Shown piece after piece: positions 19,015 to 27,978 of a stretch of DNA of 64,000 bases; positions within the stretch are counted from its first letter, which is position 1, and the number at the start of each line of letters is the position of its first letter. The notes beneath the pieces were generated by a model. It had not been told where the DNA came from and ran no database searches. It worked only from the letters and a program-made list of their open reading frames with translations. The DNA lies in contig CBDFNC010000005.1 of NCBI GenBank assembly GCA_965249895.1, positions 2,728,001-2,792,000 of the forward strand, written 5' to 3'. Position numbers and translations under genes: made by a program. The stretch is from CBDFNC01 sp965249895. GTDB lineage: Bacteria; Pseudomonadota; Gammaproteobacteria; Enterobacterales; CBDFNC01.

Positions 19015-19605
19015 ATGGGTAAAGGAAATCAGACAAAACAACAAATACTTGATGTTGCCTTACAAATGGCTACCGAAACCAGCTTAAACGATCTAACTAT
19101 AGGCAAATTGGCTGTTGCGACTGGGCTATCAAAATCAGGTCTATTTTCTCACTTTAACTCCAAAGAGAATCTGCAACTGGCGGTAATTGAATACGCTCAT
19201 GCTGTATTCCGCGCAAAAGTAACAGATCCGGTGTTACAAATTACGTCACCGTTAGCACGCTTAACCGCAGCATGTGGTAACTGGCTTAATTGGTATCAGT
19301 TGCAGGCAAAGACCTGCATTTTTATTTCTGCGGCCGTTGAATTTGACGATCAACCTGGGCCCATCAGAGACAAATTATCACGGGACCTGCAGCTTTGGCT
19401 TAGCTTCCTGCGCGACACGATTCTTCAGGCAATCGAGGCTAATGAATTAAATCCAAACCTGGATACGGAGCAATTAGTCTACGAAATATATTCCCTATAT
19501 CTGGGCAGCCAGCAAATGCTCTGGGTTGGATTAGAAGATAAGGAACACCGTCGGTTTAACATTGCCTTCAACGCATTAATTGCCAGAAGCAGGAGTTTAA
19601 TATGA
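19015..19605 (+). CDS. TetR/AcrR-family transcriptional repressor
   Basis: The 196-residue protein has the N-terminal TetR helix-turn-helix (ILDVALQMATETSLNDLTIG then LAVATGLSKSGLFSHFNSKE, residues about 10-52) and a helical ligand-binding domain. Its ATGA overlap with the next gene shows that it is co-transcribed with the hydrolase. The palindrome upstream suggests autorepression. The ligand is unknown. Confidence 0.9.
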   Translation: MGKGNQTKQQILDVALQMATETSLNDLTIGKLAVATGLSKSGLFSHFNSKENLQLAVIEYAHAVFRAKVTDPVLQITSPLARLTAACGNWLNWYQLQAKTCIFISAAVEFDDQPGPIRDKLSRDLQLWLSFLRDTILQAIEANELNPNLDTEQLVYEIYSLYLGSQQMLWVGLEDKEHRRFNIAFNALIARSRSLI

Positions 19606-20447
19606 GTGACAAAATCTATTTTTCGGACAAATCGACCAAGAGATCGGCTAACTATTATTTTGTCCGCGCCTTATCTGCAGGACTTCATCGTCTTAGTCCT
19701 GCTATCGCTGTTAAACAAACTAACAGACTGTTACTCACCCCAAGCAAATCAACAAAACGGATCGACCGACCAGACGCTATCAGGCAGAAAAACTTAACCA
19801 CTCCCGAAGGGAGCTTAGCCCTGTATCGAATTGGCGAGGGTAAGAAAGTGATCCTGACCCATGGCTGGTCAGGCTACAGTGGCCAGTTTTTTCCATTAAT
19901 GGAAAAAATTGCTGAAGCCGGGTTTCAGGCCATTGCCTTTGATCACTTCGGTCATGGACTTAGTAGTGGAAAACAAGCCAACCTGCCTCTTTTTGTGAAA
20001 GCTCTGCGAGCGGTAATCGAGCATGAAGAACAAGTAAAGCTGGCATGTATCATCAGTCACTCCATGGGCACAATTGCGGCCTTGAACCAGGACAAAGCAT
20101 TAAAACACTTGCTAATAGCCCCTACTTTCGGATTTGTAGAATCCTTTACCCAGCGCATCTTAAGCACAGGGATCACCCCAAAGCTATTTAATAGCATGCT
20201 GAGTCAGGTTGAAGATACCCATCAAATGGCTTTCGAGGATTTGCTGCCAGAGAAACACTTAGCTCTTACAAAAACAGCTGTACATATGGTGCATGATGAA
20301 CAAGATAAATTTGCCCCCATTAGCCTAAGCCAGGTGCAGTCTGGCCAGTATCCGCATGTAACCCTAACCACAACAAAAGGATTAGGACACGGCAGAGTAA
20401 TTAACTCGGAGTCAACTTGGCAGGCGTTTCAAAGGCTTGTTATCTAG
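19602..20447 (+). CDS. Alpha/beta-hydrolase fold protein
   Basis: The 281-residue protein has an alpha/beta-hydrolase core: an oxyanion-type HGW after strand 3 (VILTHGWSGYSG), the turn FDHFGHGLS, and the nucleophile elbow ISHSMGT. The elbow reads S-H-S-M-G rather than G-x-S-x-G, an accepted variant. A late GLGHGRVI supplies the likely histidine. The substrate is unknown (an ester or thioester is likely). It overlaps the TetR gene by four bases, so the repressor probably controls it. No signal peptide is visible; it is probably cytoplasmic. Confidence 0.82.
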   Translation: MSDKIYFSDKSTKRSANYYFVRALSAGLHRLSPAIAVKQTNRLLLTPSKSTKRIDRPDAIRQKNLTTPEGSLALYRIGEGKKVILTHGWSGYSGQFFPLMEKIAEAGFQAIAFDHFGHGLSSGKQANLPLFVKALRAVIEHEEQVKLACIISHSMGTIAALNQDKALKHLLIAPTFGFVESFTQRILSTGITPKLFNSMLSQVEDTHQMAFEDLLPEKHLALTKTAVHMVHDEQDKFAPISLSQVQSGQYPHVTLTTTKGLGHGRVINSESTWQAFQRLVI

Positions 20448-20575
20448 TTAAATTTTCTATTGCGCCTGAGCCAACCCGAGTTACATTTCCAGATAGGGTT
20501 GGCTTTGCAGCTTGCCTTAAACAGTAAACCTAATTGAGCCTTTGAGATGTTAATTTACCAAGTCTGGCGTCAGTA

Positions 20576-22396
20576 TTGCACCTTAGAGAACAATTTGCCT
20601 TGATCTCATCAGCCACATCGCTATTCTGTGATAAATTATTATCGATACTGTCTATGCCTGGCCAAACACCTATCGGAGCCTTACGAAATTCCGACAAATC
20701 CATCGCCGAATTAACTCGGCTTTATTGCTCTTATTTGGAGCAGGAAAAACAGTATTGGCAGCATTTAGATCAGCAACACTGCTCTAATTGGGCCGATTCC
20801 GTTGAGCTGTCGGTGGCTAAATGGCCAGAACATATAGCGATCACCGAAGTTGAAACCGGCAAGAGTTACAGTTATTTACAGCTGAATACGGCGGCCAACC
20901 AGGTCGCCATTTTTATCTCCCGAGAGATAAATGAAAGCCAGGTTGGTGTTTATCTGGACAATAGTTTCGCATTTTTGGCCATAGTACTAGGGCTAGCTAA
21001 GGCTGGTAAACTAGCCATACTGTTTAACCCCAGAGAAACACTGAAAGGGGTGACACGGTTAGCCGAGCGCAGTCAGATCAGTACAGTGATCAGTCAGCAA
21101 GCGATTTATCAACTCACTCAGATCCAGCCTGAGCTTCTGTTCCGGGAGCCACAGGCCCAAGGTTTTAGTCGTCAGCACAGATGTCATATTAAGCTGTCCG
21201 ACCCGGCGGCGGTAATCTTTACCAGCGGCACAAGCGGATTAAGTAAACCGGCTTTATTCAGCCACAAACGCCTGATTGGCGCAGGGATCGCCTGGTCCCT
21301 TAGAACGGGAATGTCCGAGCAAGAGAGCTGTTATATTACCCTGCCCCTATGTCACGGCAACGGCCTGGCGGTGGCGCTTTCTGCCGTCTTAACATCAGGC
21401 GGCAGGGCTGTTATTCGTAAACGATTCTCCGTCAGCAATTTCTGGCAGGATATAAGAAGCCACCAGTGCTCCAGCATGGTGTATATCGGGGAGCTCTGGC
21501 GCTATCTGCTCAATCAGCCCGCTGCTCAAGATGACCGCCAGCATGGTTTAAAGGTGCTGTTTGGTAATGGGTTGAATACTCAGTTATGGCAACAAGTAGT
21601 CGCCCGATTTGGCGTAGAGCATATCGTCGAACACTTTGGTGCTACGGAAATGCCAGCGGGCGCTTTAACCAACTGGACGGGGCGTGCCGGTTACTGTGGA
21701 TTTATTCCACAAGAGTTTAACGCTGCAGAGCAGATCCGATTAGTGGATGAATCAGGCAACCCCCGGGAACAAGGTGAAGCCCTGTTTTTGATCCCTGAGG
21801 GTCAATACCGGGGTTACCTGGATCCTTCATTAGATAAAGACAAGCTTTGGCCAGATCTGCTTACCTGCGGCGATCTCTGGTGGCGTTCCGGTGACCTGCT
21901 TAAACGTACCGATAAGCATTTCTATAGCTTTGTCGACCGTCTGGGGGACAGCTATCGCTGGAAAGGTGAAAATGTCTCAGCCAGTGAAGTAGAAGCCGTT
22001 ATTCGCAAGACAGGTTACTTTGAAGAAGTAGTTGTTTACGGCATCCCCGTACCTCTGCAAAGTGGTAAGGTAGGCATGTGCTCATTGCTGCCCAAGAAAA
22101 CAGTTAACCTGGACAAAAACTTACTCAAGCGACTTCTCAGCGAGCTAAGACAAGAACTGGCCGATTATGCTATTCCCCATTTTATCCGCCGCTCAGATGC
22201 GGAGCACCAGGTCACCAGTACGCTAAAAATAACCAAGAATACACTGGCAAAAGAGGGCATTTCCTTGGAAAACACGCCCATATTTGTACTCAGCCAGGGA
22301 CAATACCAAACTTTAACTAAGGAAATGTTCGCTGGATTAGAACAAGGGCAATTGCCAATCGGCTTTTTACCTGGTCAAACCAAGGTGGAACAATAA
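20576..22396 (+). CDS. AMP-binding acyl-CoA synthetase-like enzyme (FATP/very-long-chain type)
   Basis: This adenylate-forming enzyme has 606 residues from a TTG start; an in-frame ATG at 20654 is the alternative, and neither has a strong ribosome site. The P-loop is IFTSGTSGLSKPALFSH, followed by EHFGATEMP and the hinge DRLGDSYRWKGENVSASEVE, which closely resembles the fatty-acid-transport/very-long-chain acyl-CoA synthetase branch. It probably activates a carboxylic acid to an acyl-AMP or acyl-CoA. It leads a tightly packed cluster with the unknown gene two bases after its stop, so its substrate is probably specific to that pathway. Confidence 0.82.
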   Translation: MHLREQFALISSATSLFCDKLLSILSMPGQTPIGALRNSDKSIAELTRLYCSYLEQEKQYWQHLDQQHCSNWADSVELSVAKWPEHIAITEVETGKSYSYLQLNTAANQVAIFISREINESQVGVYLDNSFAFLAIVLGLAKAGKLAILFNPRETLKGVTRLAERSQISTVISQQAIYQLTQIQPELLFREPQAQGFSRQHRCHIKLSDPAAVIFTSGTSGLSKPALFSHKRLIGAGIAWSLRTGMSEQESCYITLPLCHGNGLAVALSAVLTSGGRAVIRKRFSVSNFWQDIRSHQCSSMVYIGELWRYLLNQPAAQDDRQHGLKVLFGNGLNTQLWQQVVARFGVEHIVEHFGATEMPAGALTNWTGRAGYCGFIPQEFNAAEQIRLVDESGNPREQGEALFLIPEGQYRGYLDPSLDKDKLWPDLLTCGDLWWRSGDLLKRTDKHFYSFVDRLGDSYRWKGENVSASEVEAVIRKTGYFEEVVVYGIPVPLQSGKVGMCSLLPKKTVNLDKNLLKRLLSELRQELADYAIPHFIRRSDAEHQVTSTLKITKNTLAKEGISLENTPIFVLSQGQYQTLTKEMFAGLEQGQLPIGFLPGQTKVEQ

Positions 22397-22397
22397 T

Positions 22398-23204
22398 ATG
22401 CCTGAAAACGGGATCCGTATCGTCGGTACGCGCCTGCATTCCACCCAAACAACTGAACTACCAGACTTAAGCTGGCTAACCGAGTGGTGTGACCATGTTT
22501 TATGCTACGCAGATAAGATACTAATTGCCGCAGATCAGCTGTTTCATCAGGCCGTCACTGAGCTACTGAGTAACTACCAGGACAGTGTGTTCGTGTTTCT
22601 GGTTCAGCCCTGGATCAGTGTCACCCACCCCCTGAATGCCTTGGTGGAGAAAGCCCTTTACCTCAATGCCAGCGAATTACTGTTACAAAGCAGTGAAGTC
22701 TGGCTGGAAGAGCGCTGCATCAAAATCATGGAGCAGGAATTAAAGCCGGATACCCTGGTGGTGGGTGCAAGAATGCACACGGATCACGGGGTCCAAAATG
22801 GTAATGCCCCCATAGAGGCTTTTAACAGCCCCTGGAATACCATGGCACTATGGAACCTGAATATGCTGGGAATTACCGGCTTTCTCACCGTCTCCAGTGG
22901 AGTCTATTCAGATGTCCCCGGCGGAATGGAAGAGGTAGTGACAATCTCATTATTGCAACATTTAAGACCCGGAGATTGCCGCGCCAAAATGGTGGAAATA
23001 CCTGGTTTGCACTGGGCATGCGACTGGAACGATCCGATACGGTTAGACTTCCACCGTCAGAAAATGGCCTCTAAACAAAAGCGCGCCGAAATCCAGCTGG
23101 AGTATTTAGGCGTACCGCGGGGCTCCGTCATTATTGAAGACATCCCAGCCAAACAAGAGCCTTGCAATCAATGTGAGTTTAAAAATTCAAAGGCACCTAA
23201 ATGA
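22398..23204 (+). CDS. Uncharacterised protein of the 20.6-26 kb cluster (possibly glycosyltransferase-like)
   Basis: I do not recognise this 268-residue protein. It starts one base after the preceding stop (TAATATG) and overlaps the next gene by ATGA, so it is translated with them. It is soluble and without a signal peptide. The alternation of strands and helices, a stretch around EKALYLNASELLLQSSEVW, then VVGARMHTDHG and a GGMEEV motif, loosely recalls a nucleotide-sugar transferase fold, but no metal-binding DxD motif is clear. The C-terminal tail has a CNQC pair. Function should be treated as unknown. Confidence 0.6.
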   Translation: MPENGIRIVGTRLHSTQTTELPDLSWLTEWCDHVLCYADKILIAADQLFHQAVTELLSNYQDSVFVFLVQPWISVTHPLNALVEKALYLNASELLLQSSEVWLEERCIKIMEQELKPDTLVVGARMHTDHGVQNGNAPIEAFNSPWNTMALWNLNMLGITGFLTVSSGVYSDVPGGMEEVVTISLLQHLRPGDCRAKMVEIPGLHWACDWNDPIRLDFHRQKMASKQKRAEIQLEYLGVPRGSVIIEDIPAKQEPCNQCEFKNSKAPK

Positions 23205-24517
23205 AATCAATTCAAAACTGGTCAAAACAATATTCCTGCCAGCCCAAGACCTATTTCCAGCCGCAAACAGAGTCAGAATTGATCCAGCAGTTAAATAGCA
23301 ACCAGCAAACCATTCGTGTCCTGGGATCCGCCTGCTCCCCCAGCGATATCGCCATGTCTGATGAGTGTTTACTGGGCCTGCAAAATATGAATCGGGTGCT
23401 AAATGTAGATGTCGAGAGACAAACTGTCTCGGTACAAGGTGGAGTGACACTAAATCAATTAAACCCCGCCCTTGCCCAACACGGTTTAGCCATGCCAAAC
23501 CTGGGATCCATCTCTGAACAAACCCTGGCTGGCGCCATCGCCACAGGCACCCACGGCACAGGTTTAGGATTTGGTTCCATTGCCAGCCAGCTGGAGTCGG
23601 CAACCCTTATCACTGCTCAGGGTGAAAAAAAACAGGTGACAAGAGATACAACGCTTTTTAATGGCCTGGGTTGCCACCTTGGGTCATTAGGTATCCTGTC
23701 CGAACTAACCCTAAACGTTTGTCCTGCCTTTGACCTTGAGATACAGGAAAACCCAAACAGCCTAACCCGTATTTTTACCCATCTGGAGCAATCCCTTAAA
23801 CAGGATCATTATCGATTTTGGGTATTGCCGCATACCAACCAGGCATGGGAGTGGCAGGCCAAACGAATTAATCCTGGAAGTAATACACAGCTTCCAGGTC
23901 AGTTCGCTAAAATGAAAAACTGGTATAAAGACACTCTGGTGGGTTTTCACTTCTTTCAGTTTCTGCTTTATCTCGGTCGTTACCAAGCAAATCTTATTCC
24001 GGCCATCAACAACTGGTTTACCAGACGCTTCTTTAATCAGGCCAAACAATCGGTGGTCAACAATGTACAGGGAATGAATTTTGACTGTTTGTTTAGCCAA
24101 CATGTGAATGAATGGTCGATCCCCATCGAACACACGGAAGAAGCAATTACCCGGCTTCAACGGTTGATTGACGCTAAAGGCTACAAGGTTCATCTGCCTA
24201 TCGAAGTACGTTTTGTAAAAGGGGATAACTTCTGGTTAAGCCCTTGTCAGGGGCGGGACTCCTGCTATATCGGCGTCATTATGTATCGACCTTACGGTAG
24301 GGAGGTCGAGTATCAAGCATATTTCCGTGATTACGAATCCATAATGGCCAGTTTGGGCGGCCGACCACATTGGGCCAAACGTTTTGCTCCCCAGTCGGAG
24401 CAATTATCCACCATGTATCCTTTCTGGCAAGATTTTCAGACGTTAAGGCAGCAAATGGATCCCCTATATTTGCTGCGCAATAATTTTACCGACAGAGTAT
24501 TTAAACAAACTACATAA
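23201..24517 (+). CDS. FAD-linked sugar-lactone oxidase-like protein (ALO/gulonolactone oxidase type)
   Basis: The 438-residue enzyme has an N-terminal FAD-binding domain (RVLGSACSPSDIAMSD, then TLAGAIATGTHGTG, residues about 30-125) and a C-terminal ALO-type domain with late motifs such as EVRFVKGDNFWLSP and the terminal PLYLLRNNFTDRVF. This family oxidises aldonolactones or polyols, reducing oxygen or another acceptor. The usual VxGxGHS reads LGSACS, so attachment of FAD through histidine is not obvious. It overlaps the preceding gene by four bases. Its last 11 codons are the source of the duplicated junction copies that follow. Confidence 0.82.
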   Translation: MKSIQNWSKQYSCQPKTYFQPQTESELIQQLNSNQQTIRVLGSACSPSDIAMSDECLLGLQNMNRVLNVDVERQTVSVQGGVTLNQLNPALAQHGLAMPNLGSISEQTLAGAIATGTHGTGLGFGSIASQLESATLITAQGEKKQVTRDTTLFNGLGCHLGSLGILSELTLNVCPAFDLEIQENPNSLTRIFTHLEQSLKQDHYRFWVLPHTNQAWEWQAKRINPGSNTQLPGQFAKMKNWYKDTLVGFHFFQFLLYLGRYQANLIPAINNWFTRRFFNQAKQSVVNNVQGMNFDCLFSQHVNEWSIPIEHTEEAITRLQRLIDAKGYKVHLPIEVRFVKGDNFWLSPCQGRDSCYIGVIMYRPYGREVEYQAYFRDYESIMASLGGRPHWAKRFAPQSEQLSTMYPFWQDFQTLRQQMDPLYLLRNNFTDRVFKQTT

Positions 24518-24838
24518 GAAGTCTGACATGAAAGGTGTATTGATAATCGGCAGCGGCGAATATGTCACCTTTACCGACAAGGTATTTAAACAAACTACAT
24601 AAGAAGTCTGATATGAAAGGTGTATTGATAATCGGCAGCGGCGAATATGTCACCTTTACTTACAAGGTATTTAAACAAACTACATAAGCAGCATGACATG
24701 AAAGGCGTATTGATAATCGGCAGCGGCGAATATGTCACCTTTATTTTCAGGGTATTTAAACCCGCTTAATTAAACCAACTACAGGAGCCTGACATGATAG
24801 ATGTATTGATCGTTGGCAGCGGCGAATATGTTACTGGA
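24485..24838 (+). repeat. Tandem copies of an oxidase-stop/oxidoreductase-start junction
   Basis: Blocks begin with TTTAC/TTTAT at 24485, 24570, 24655 and 24740, so three intervals of exactly 85 bp are followed by one of 99 bp that ends in the real downstream gene. Each 85-bp block contains the last codons of the oxidase (VFKQTT, stop), 10 bases of leader and an ATG with MKGVLIIGSGEYVT, which mirrors the start of the downstream gene (MIDVLIVGSGEYVT). Mini reading frames of 23-24 codons result: 24528-24602, 24613-24687 and 24698-24769. The copies differ by a few substitutions. The fusion points share TTTACCG with both parent genes, a likely microhomology for the first duplication. Confidence 0.95.
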
Positions 24839-25993
24839 TTTACCGGTGACAAAGCCTCGCAGTCGGATAAAACCTTTGGCGTTATTGCCCTATCGTTATT
24901 CGATTTAAGACAAAGAGGTAAGGTGGGTCGCATTCTTATGGCTGGCCGTGACGGAAGCCGTTTTCCCGGTATTCGCCGCCATTTCGCTCAGGGAATAGCA
25001 AAAACCTATAGCGGGCTGAATACCCAGGTGGAAACCTGGCCTGCTGACGACCAACTGGATCCTAATGCGTATCGGCAGGCGTTAAAGAGCCTGAAAACCG
25101 GCAGTGCGGTAATTGTAGTGACACCGGACGATACCCATCACCAAATAACCAAACAAGCCATAGAGCAAGGCATGCACGTACTGGTAGCTAAACCTTTAGT
25201 GCAGACCCTGGCGCAACACCAATCTCTGTTACAGGCCGCAGAGCACCACCAGGCGCTGGTGATGGTGGAAGTGCATAAACGATTTGACCCTATTTACGCA
25301 GACGCCAGGGATCAGGCCAGGGATTTGGGGGACTTTAGTTATATGCACAGCTATATGAGCCAACCAAAAAAGCAGCTGGAAACGTTTAAGAGCTGGGCCG
25401 GAAAATCCAGTGACATCAGTTACTACCTGAACGCTCACCACATCGATTTGCACGTTTGGATGATGCAGGGTCGGGCCAAGCCGGTTTCCGTGACGGCTCT
25501 GGCCTCGACGGGTGTTGCCGAGCAGGTTTTAAATGTAGCAACAGAAGATACCATTACCTTATCCGTGCAATGGAAAAATACCCAAACCGGTAACCTGGGC
25601 ACGGGAATTTACACAGCCTCCTGGATTGCTCCCGAATCTGATGTGCATAGTCAGCAACGATTTTTCTATATGGGCCATAAGGGAGAGATCAATGTCGACC
25701 AGGCCCATCGAGGGTATCAGCTGGCTAAAGACGGATTAGGCTTTAAAAGCGTAAACCCCTTATTTATGAAGTACGAGCCCAGTGATGGTCGCTTTGCCGG
25801 GCAACAGGCTTACGGCTATCGCAGTATCGAAATATTTATTGATGCTGCAGTTTCCGTCGCTTGCGGTCATTGTAAACCTGAATTTTATGACAGTATGTTA
25901 CCAACAGTAGCCAGCACCCTGGCCACCACAGCGATATTAGAAGCAGGTAGGCTCAGCCTGGATCAGGGAGGGAGACGAATAGAGCTCGACTGA
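24794..25993 (+). CDS. Gfo/Idh/MocA-family NAD(P)-dependent oxidoreductase
   Basis: The 399-residue protein begins with a Rossmann-type strand (VLIVGSGEYVTGF), then has VVTPDDTHHQIT and VAKPL, where the family's usual EKP lysine motif reads AKP, and a central HHIDLHVWM histidine motif. Family members oxidise or reduce hydroxyl groups of sugars, inositols or related compounds. An AGGAG site lies 8 bases before the ATG, better than the site before any of the three decoy starts upstream. It ends the cluster and overlaps the convergent GGDEF/EAL gene by 31 bp. Confidence 0.85.
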   Translation: MIDVLIVGSGEYVTGFTGDKASQSDKTFGVIALSLFDLRQRGKVGRILMAGRDGSRFPGIRRHFAQGIAKTYSGLNTQVETWPADDQLDPNAYRQALKSLKTGSAVIVVTPDDTHHQITKQAIEQGMHVLVAKPLVQTLAQHQSLLQAAEHHQALVMVEVHKRFDPIYADARDQARDLGDFSYMHSYMSQPKKQLETFKSWAGKSSDISYYLNAHHIDLHVWMMQGRAKPVSVTALASTGVAEQVLNVATEDTITLSVQWKNTQTGNLGTGIYTASWIAPESDVHSQQRFFYMGHKGEINVDQAHRGYQLAKDGLGFKSVNPLFMKYEPSDGRFAGQQAYGYRSIEIFIDAAVSVACGHCKPEFYDSMLPTVASTLATTAILEAGRLSLDQGGRRIELD

Positions 25994-27978
25994 AGCTCGT
26001 AGAGCAGGCCATCTGAAATCTTGCCGATGACCTGCCCTTTCTTTTTACTTATCACAGGGAGATTAGATTTAAGAAGAGCAGTAATGGTTTCCGCATCCTG
26101 TGGTCGGCTGAAATAAAAACCCTGGCACAAAAGCTTGTTGCTAATCCCCTGTAGGGTATGCCACTGGGATAAGTTTTCAATGCCTTCACAGATCACGGTT
26201 AACTCCAGCACTTCCCCCAGGCTGACAATATTTTGCAAAAATGCCAGGGTTTTTGCATTGGTATCCACATCTTCTAAAAATGACTTATCGATTTTCAGTA
26301 TATCCACTGGCAGGTTATGCAAATGACTTAATGACGAATAACCGGTACCAAAATCATCCAGTGCCACGCTAACACCAAGCTGGGTCAGAGAATCAATTAT
26401 TTCTCTGGCATCCACCAGCTCAGACATAGTGGTGTCTTCGGTGACCTCCAGGATCAGGTTGCTGGGTTTCATGTTCAGCGTAGCCAGTACCTGTTTCACC
26501 GTGTCGTGTAGCCCGGAGCGATACTGGCTGGGTGAAATATTAACGGATACAGCTTGCAACTCGATACCTTGCTTTTGCCAGATTTGAAACTGATGGCAAG
26601 CTCGCTTAATGACCCAGGTTCCCAGCTGCGCCGCCAGGTTATACTCTTCAGCGATAGAGATAATCTCATTGGCGGGGATCTGACCATAGGTGTCGTCTCG
26701 CCAACGTATCAACGCCTCCACCAGCAAGGTTTTACCATTGTTACCATCGACTATGGGCTGATAGTTCAGAACGAGTTTCTCCCCCGCCAATGCCAGCGTT
26801 AAATTCTTGGCTAACTGTTTTCTGCGCAGCTCCTTGGCAAGCATATCGTGCTCAAAGAAAAGATAAGGGGTCAGATTGTCGCCTTTTTTGCCGCTGTACA
26901 TGGCCATATCCGCTTTATTCACCAGGCCTGCGGTATCTTTGGCATCTTGGAAGGAAAATGCGATACCTATAGTAGCCGAGACCCTAAATACCTGTCTGCC
27001 GATATTAAAATCTTCTTTTAACAGCTGCATCAAGGATGCAGCGATTCTCTCCACCTCTGACTTGGATCTGTCGCCATATAAGAGTAAAGCGAACTCATCT
27101 CCCGCCAGCCTGGCCAGCAGCTCACCCTCGCCACAACGTCCCCGCATCCGTTGCGCGATTTGAATCAATAACTTGTCACCTAACACATGTCCGTATCCGT
27201 CATTGATAGCCTTAAATCCATCCATGTCTATCATCAACAGGGCTAGCGCTTCTTCCTGCTCAAAAGCAGCATCCATAGCGTTAAACAACACCTTACGATT
27301 TGGCAATCCCGTTAGTGCATCATGTAGCGCTAGATGTTCATTCTTACTGCTTTGTCGGAATGCATACACAACAAGCACGCCGCCGGCAAGAAACAAGCCC
27401 AATACACTTAACAGCAATTTCTGCTGCAAACCTAGCAGCACACTTTCCGCTTTCTTATAAGCACCAAAGTTTAATCGATAGTTATATCTGACCAAAACAC
27501 CCAGCTCTTTTCCCTGAGACTCAAACGTCGCAATGACCCTCTTCGCTAGCTCGGGGTCCTGCTGAAGCCGAGGAAAGTAAGGCTCTACCTCCCTGGTTTG
27601 CTTAAACAGAGTATCTATTTTTAACTCAAACTCAGGTGGTAATGTATAACTGTCGCCCTTGCGTAGTAATACTGGATAACGGCTCCACAATATCTCATAT
27701 CTCAGCATAAGCTGTTCATAATCAATACCCTGGTATTGGTATAACTTAAGCGCCCCTAAGAAGCGGTAGTATTCCTTTTGCAGCTGTAACATAGCCCAGG
27801 CATTAGTCGATTGGCTTTTCTGTATGATATTGATGGAGTTGCTCAACTGGAAAATACTGTATAGGGAGCTAAAAGAAAAAACCAGAACGACCAGAAATAG
27901 AAATGGCTTACTGCTATTCCGCCAATAGCATGTTAACCGGCGCCTCATTGTTCCACCCTGATACGTCGTAGTTGCCAA
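25963..27978 (-). CDS. Membrane GGDEF-EAL protein (c-di-GMP turnover)
   Basis: The 671-residue protein has an N-terminal span (about 15-35), a helical periplasmic region, a second span (about 190-207), then GGDEF and EAL domains. The GGDEF signature reads AGDEF (Gly to Ala at the first position, the catalytic Asp and Glu kept). EAL motifs look complete: VEALIRW, NISPSQY, LEVTED, DDFGTGYSSL, KIDKSFL and CEGIEN. It may therefore degrade c-di-GMP, with cyclase activity less certain. It shares 34 bp with the upstream gene for a small periplasmic protein, which may be its sensory partner. The 3' end overlaps the facing Gfo/Idh gene. Confidence 0.93.
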   Translation of the reverse strand: MATTTYQGGTMRRRLTCYWRNSSKPFLFLVVLVFSFSSLYSIFQLSNSINIIQKSQSTNAWAMLQLQKEYYRFLGALKLYQYQGIDYEQLMLRYEILWSRYPVLLRKGDSYTLPPEFELKIDTLFKQTREVEPYFPRLQQDPELAKRVIATFESQGKELGVLVRYNYRLNFGAYKKAESVLLGLQQKLLLSVLGLFLAGGVLVVYAFRQSSKNEHLALHDALTGLPNRKVLFNAMDAAFEQEEALALLMIDMDGFKAINDGYGHVLGDKLLIQIAQRMRGRCGEGELLARLAGDEFALLLYGDRSKSEVERIAASLMQLLKEDFNIGRQVFRVSATIGIAFSFQDAKDTAGLVNKADMAMYSGKKGDNLTPYLFFEHDMLAKELRRKQLAKNLTLALAGEKLVLNYQPIVDGNNGKTLLVEALIRWRDDTYGQIPANEIISIAEEYNLAAQLGTWVIKRACHQFQIWQKQGIELQAVSVNISPSQYRSGLHDTVKQVLATLNMKPSNLILEVTEDTTMSELVDAREIIDSLTQLGVSVALDDFGTGYSSLSHLHNLPVDILKIDKSFLEDVDTNAKTLAFLQNIVSLGEVLELTVICEGIENLSQWHTLQGISNKLLCQGFYFSRPQDAETITALLKSNLPVISKKKGQVIGKISDGLLYELQSSSIRLPP

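Noticed and set aside
24485..24838. The 85-bp repeats as a CRISPR array
   Set aside because: There are no variable spacers of constant size; the whole unit repeats and encodes ends of the two flanking genes, and there are no cas genes.
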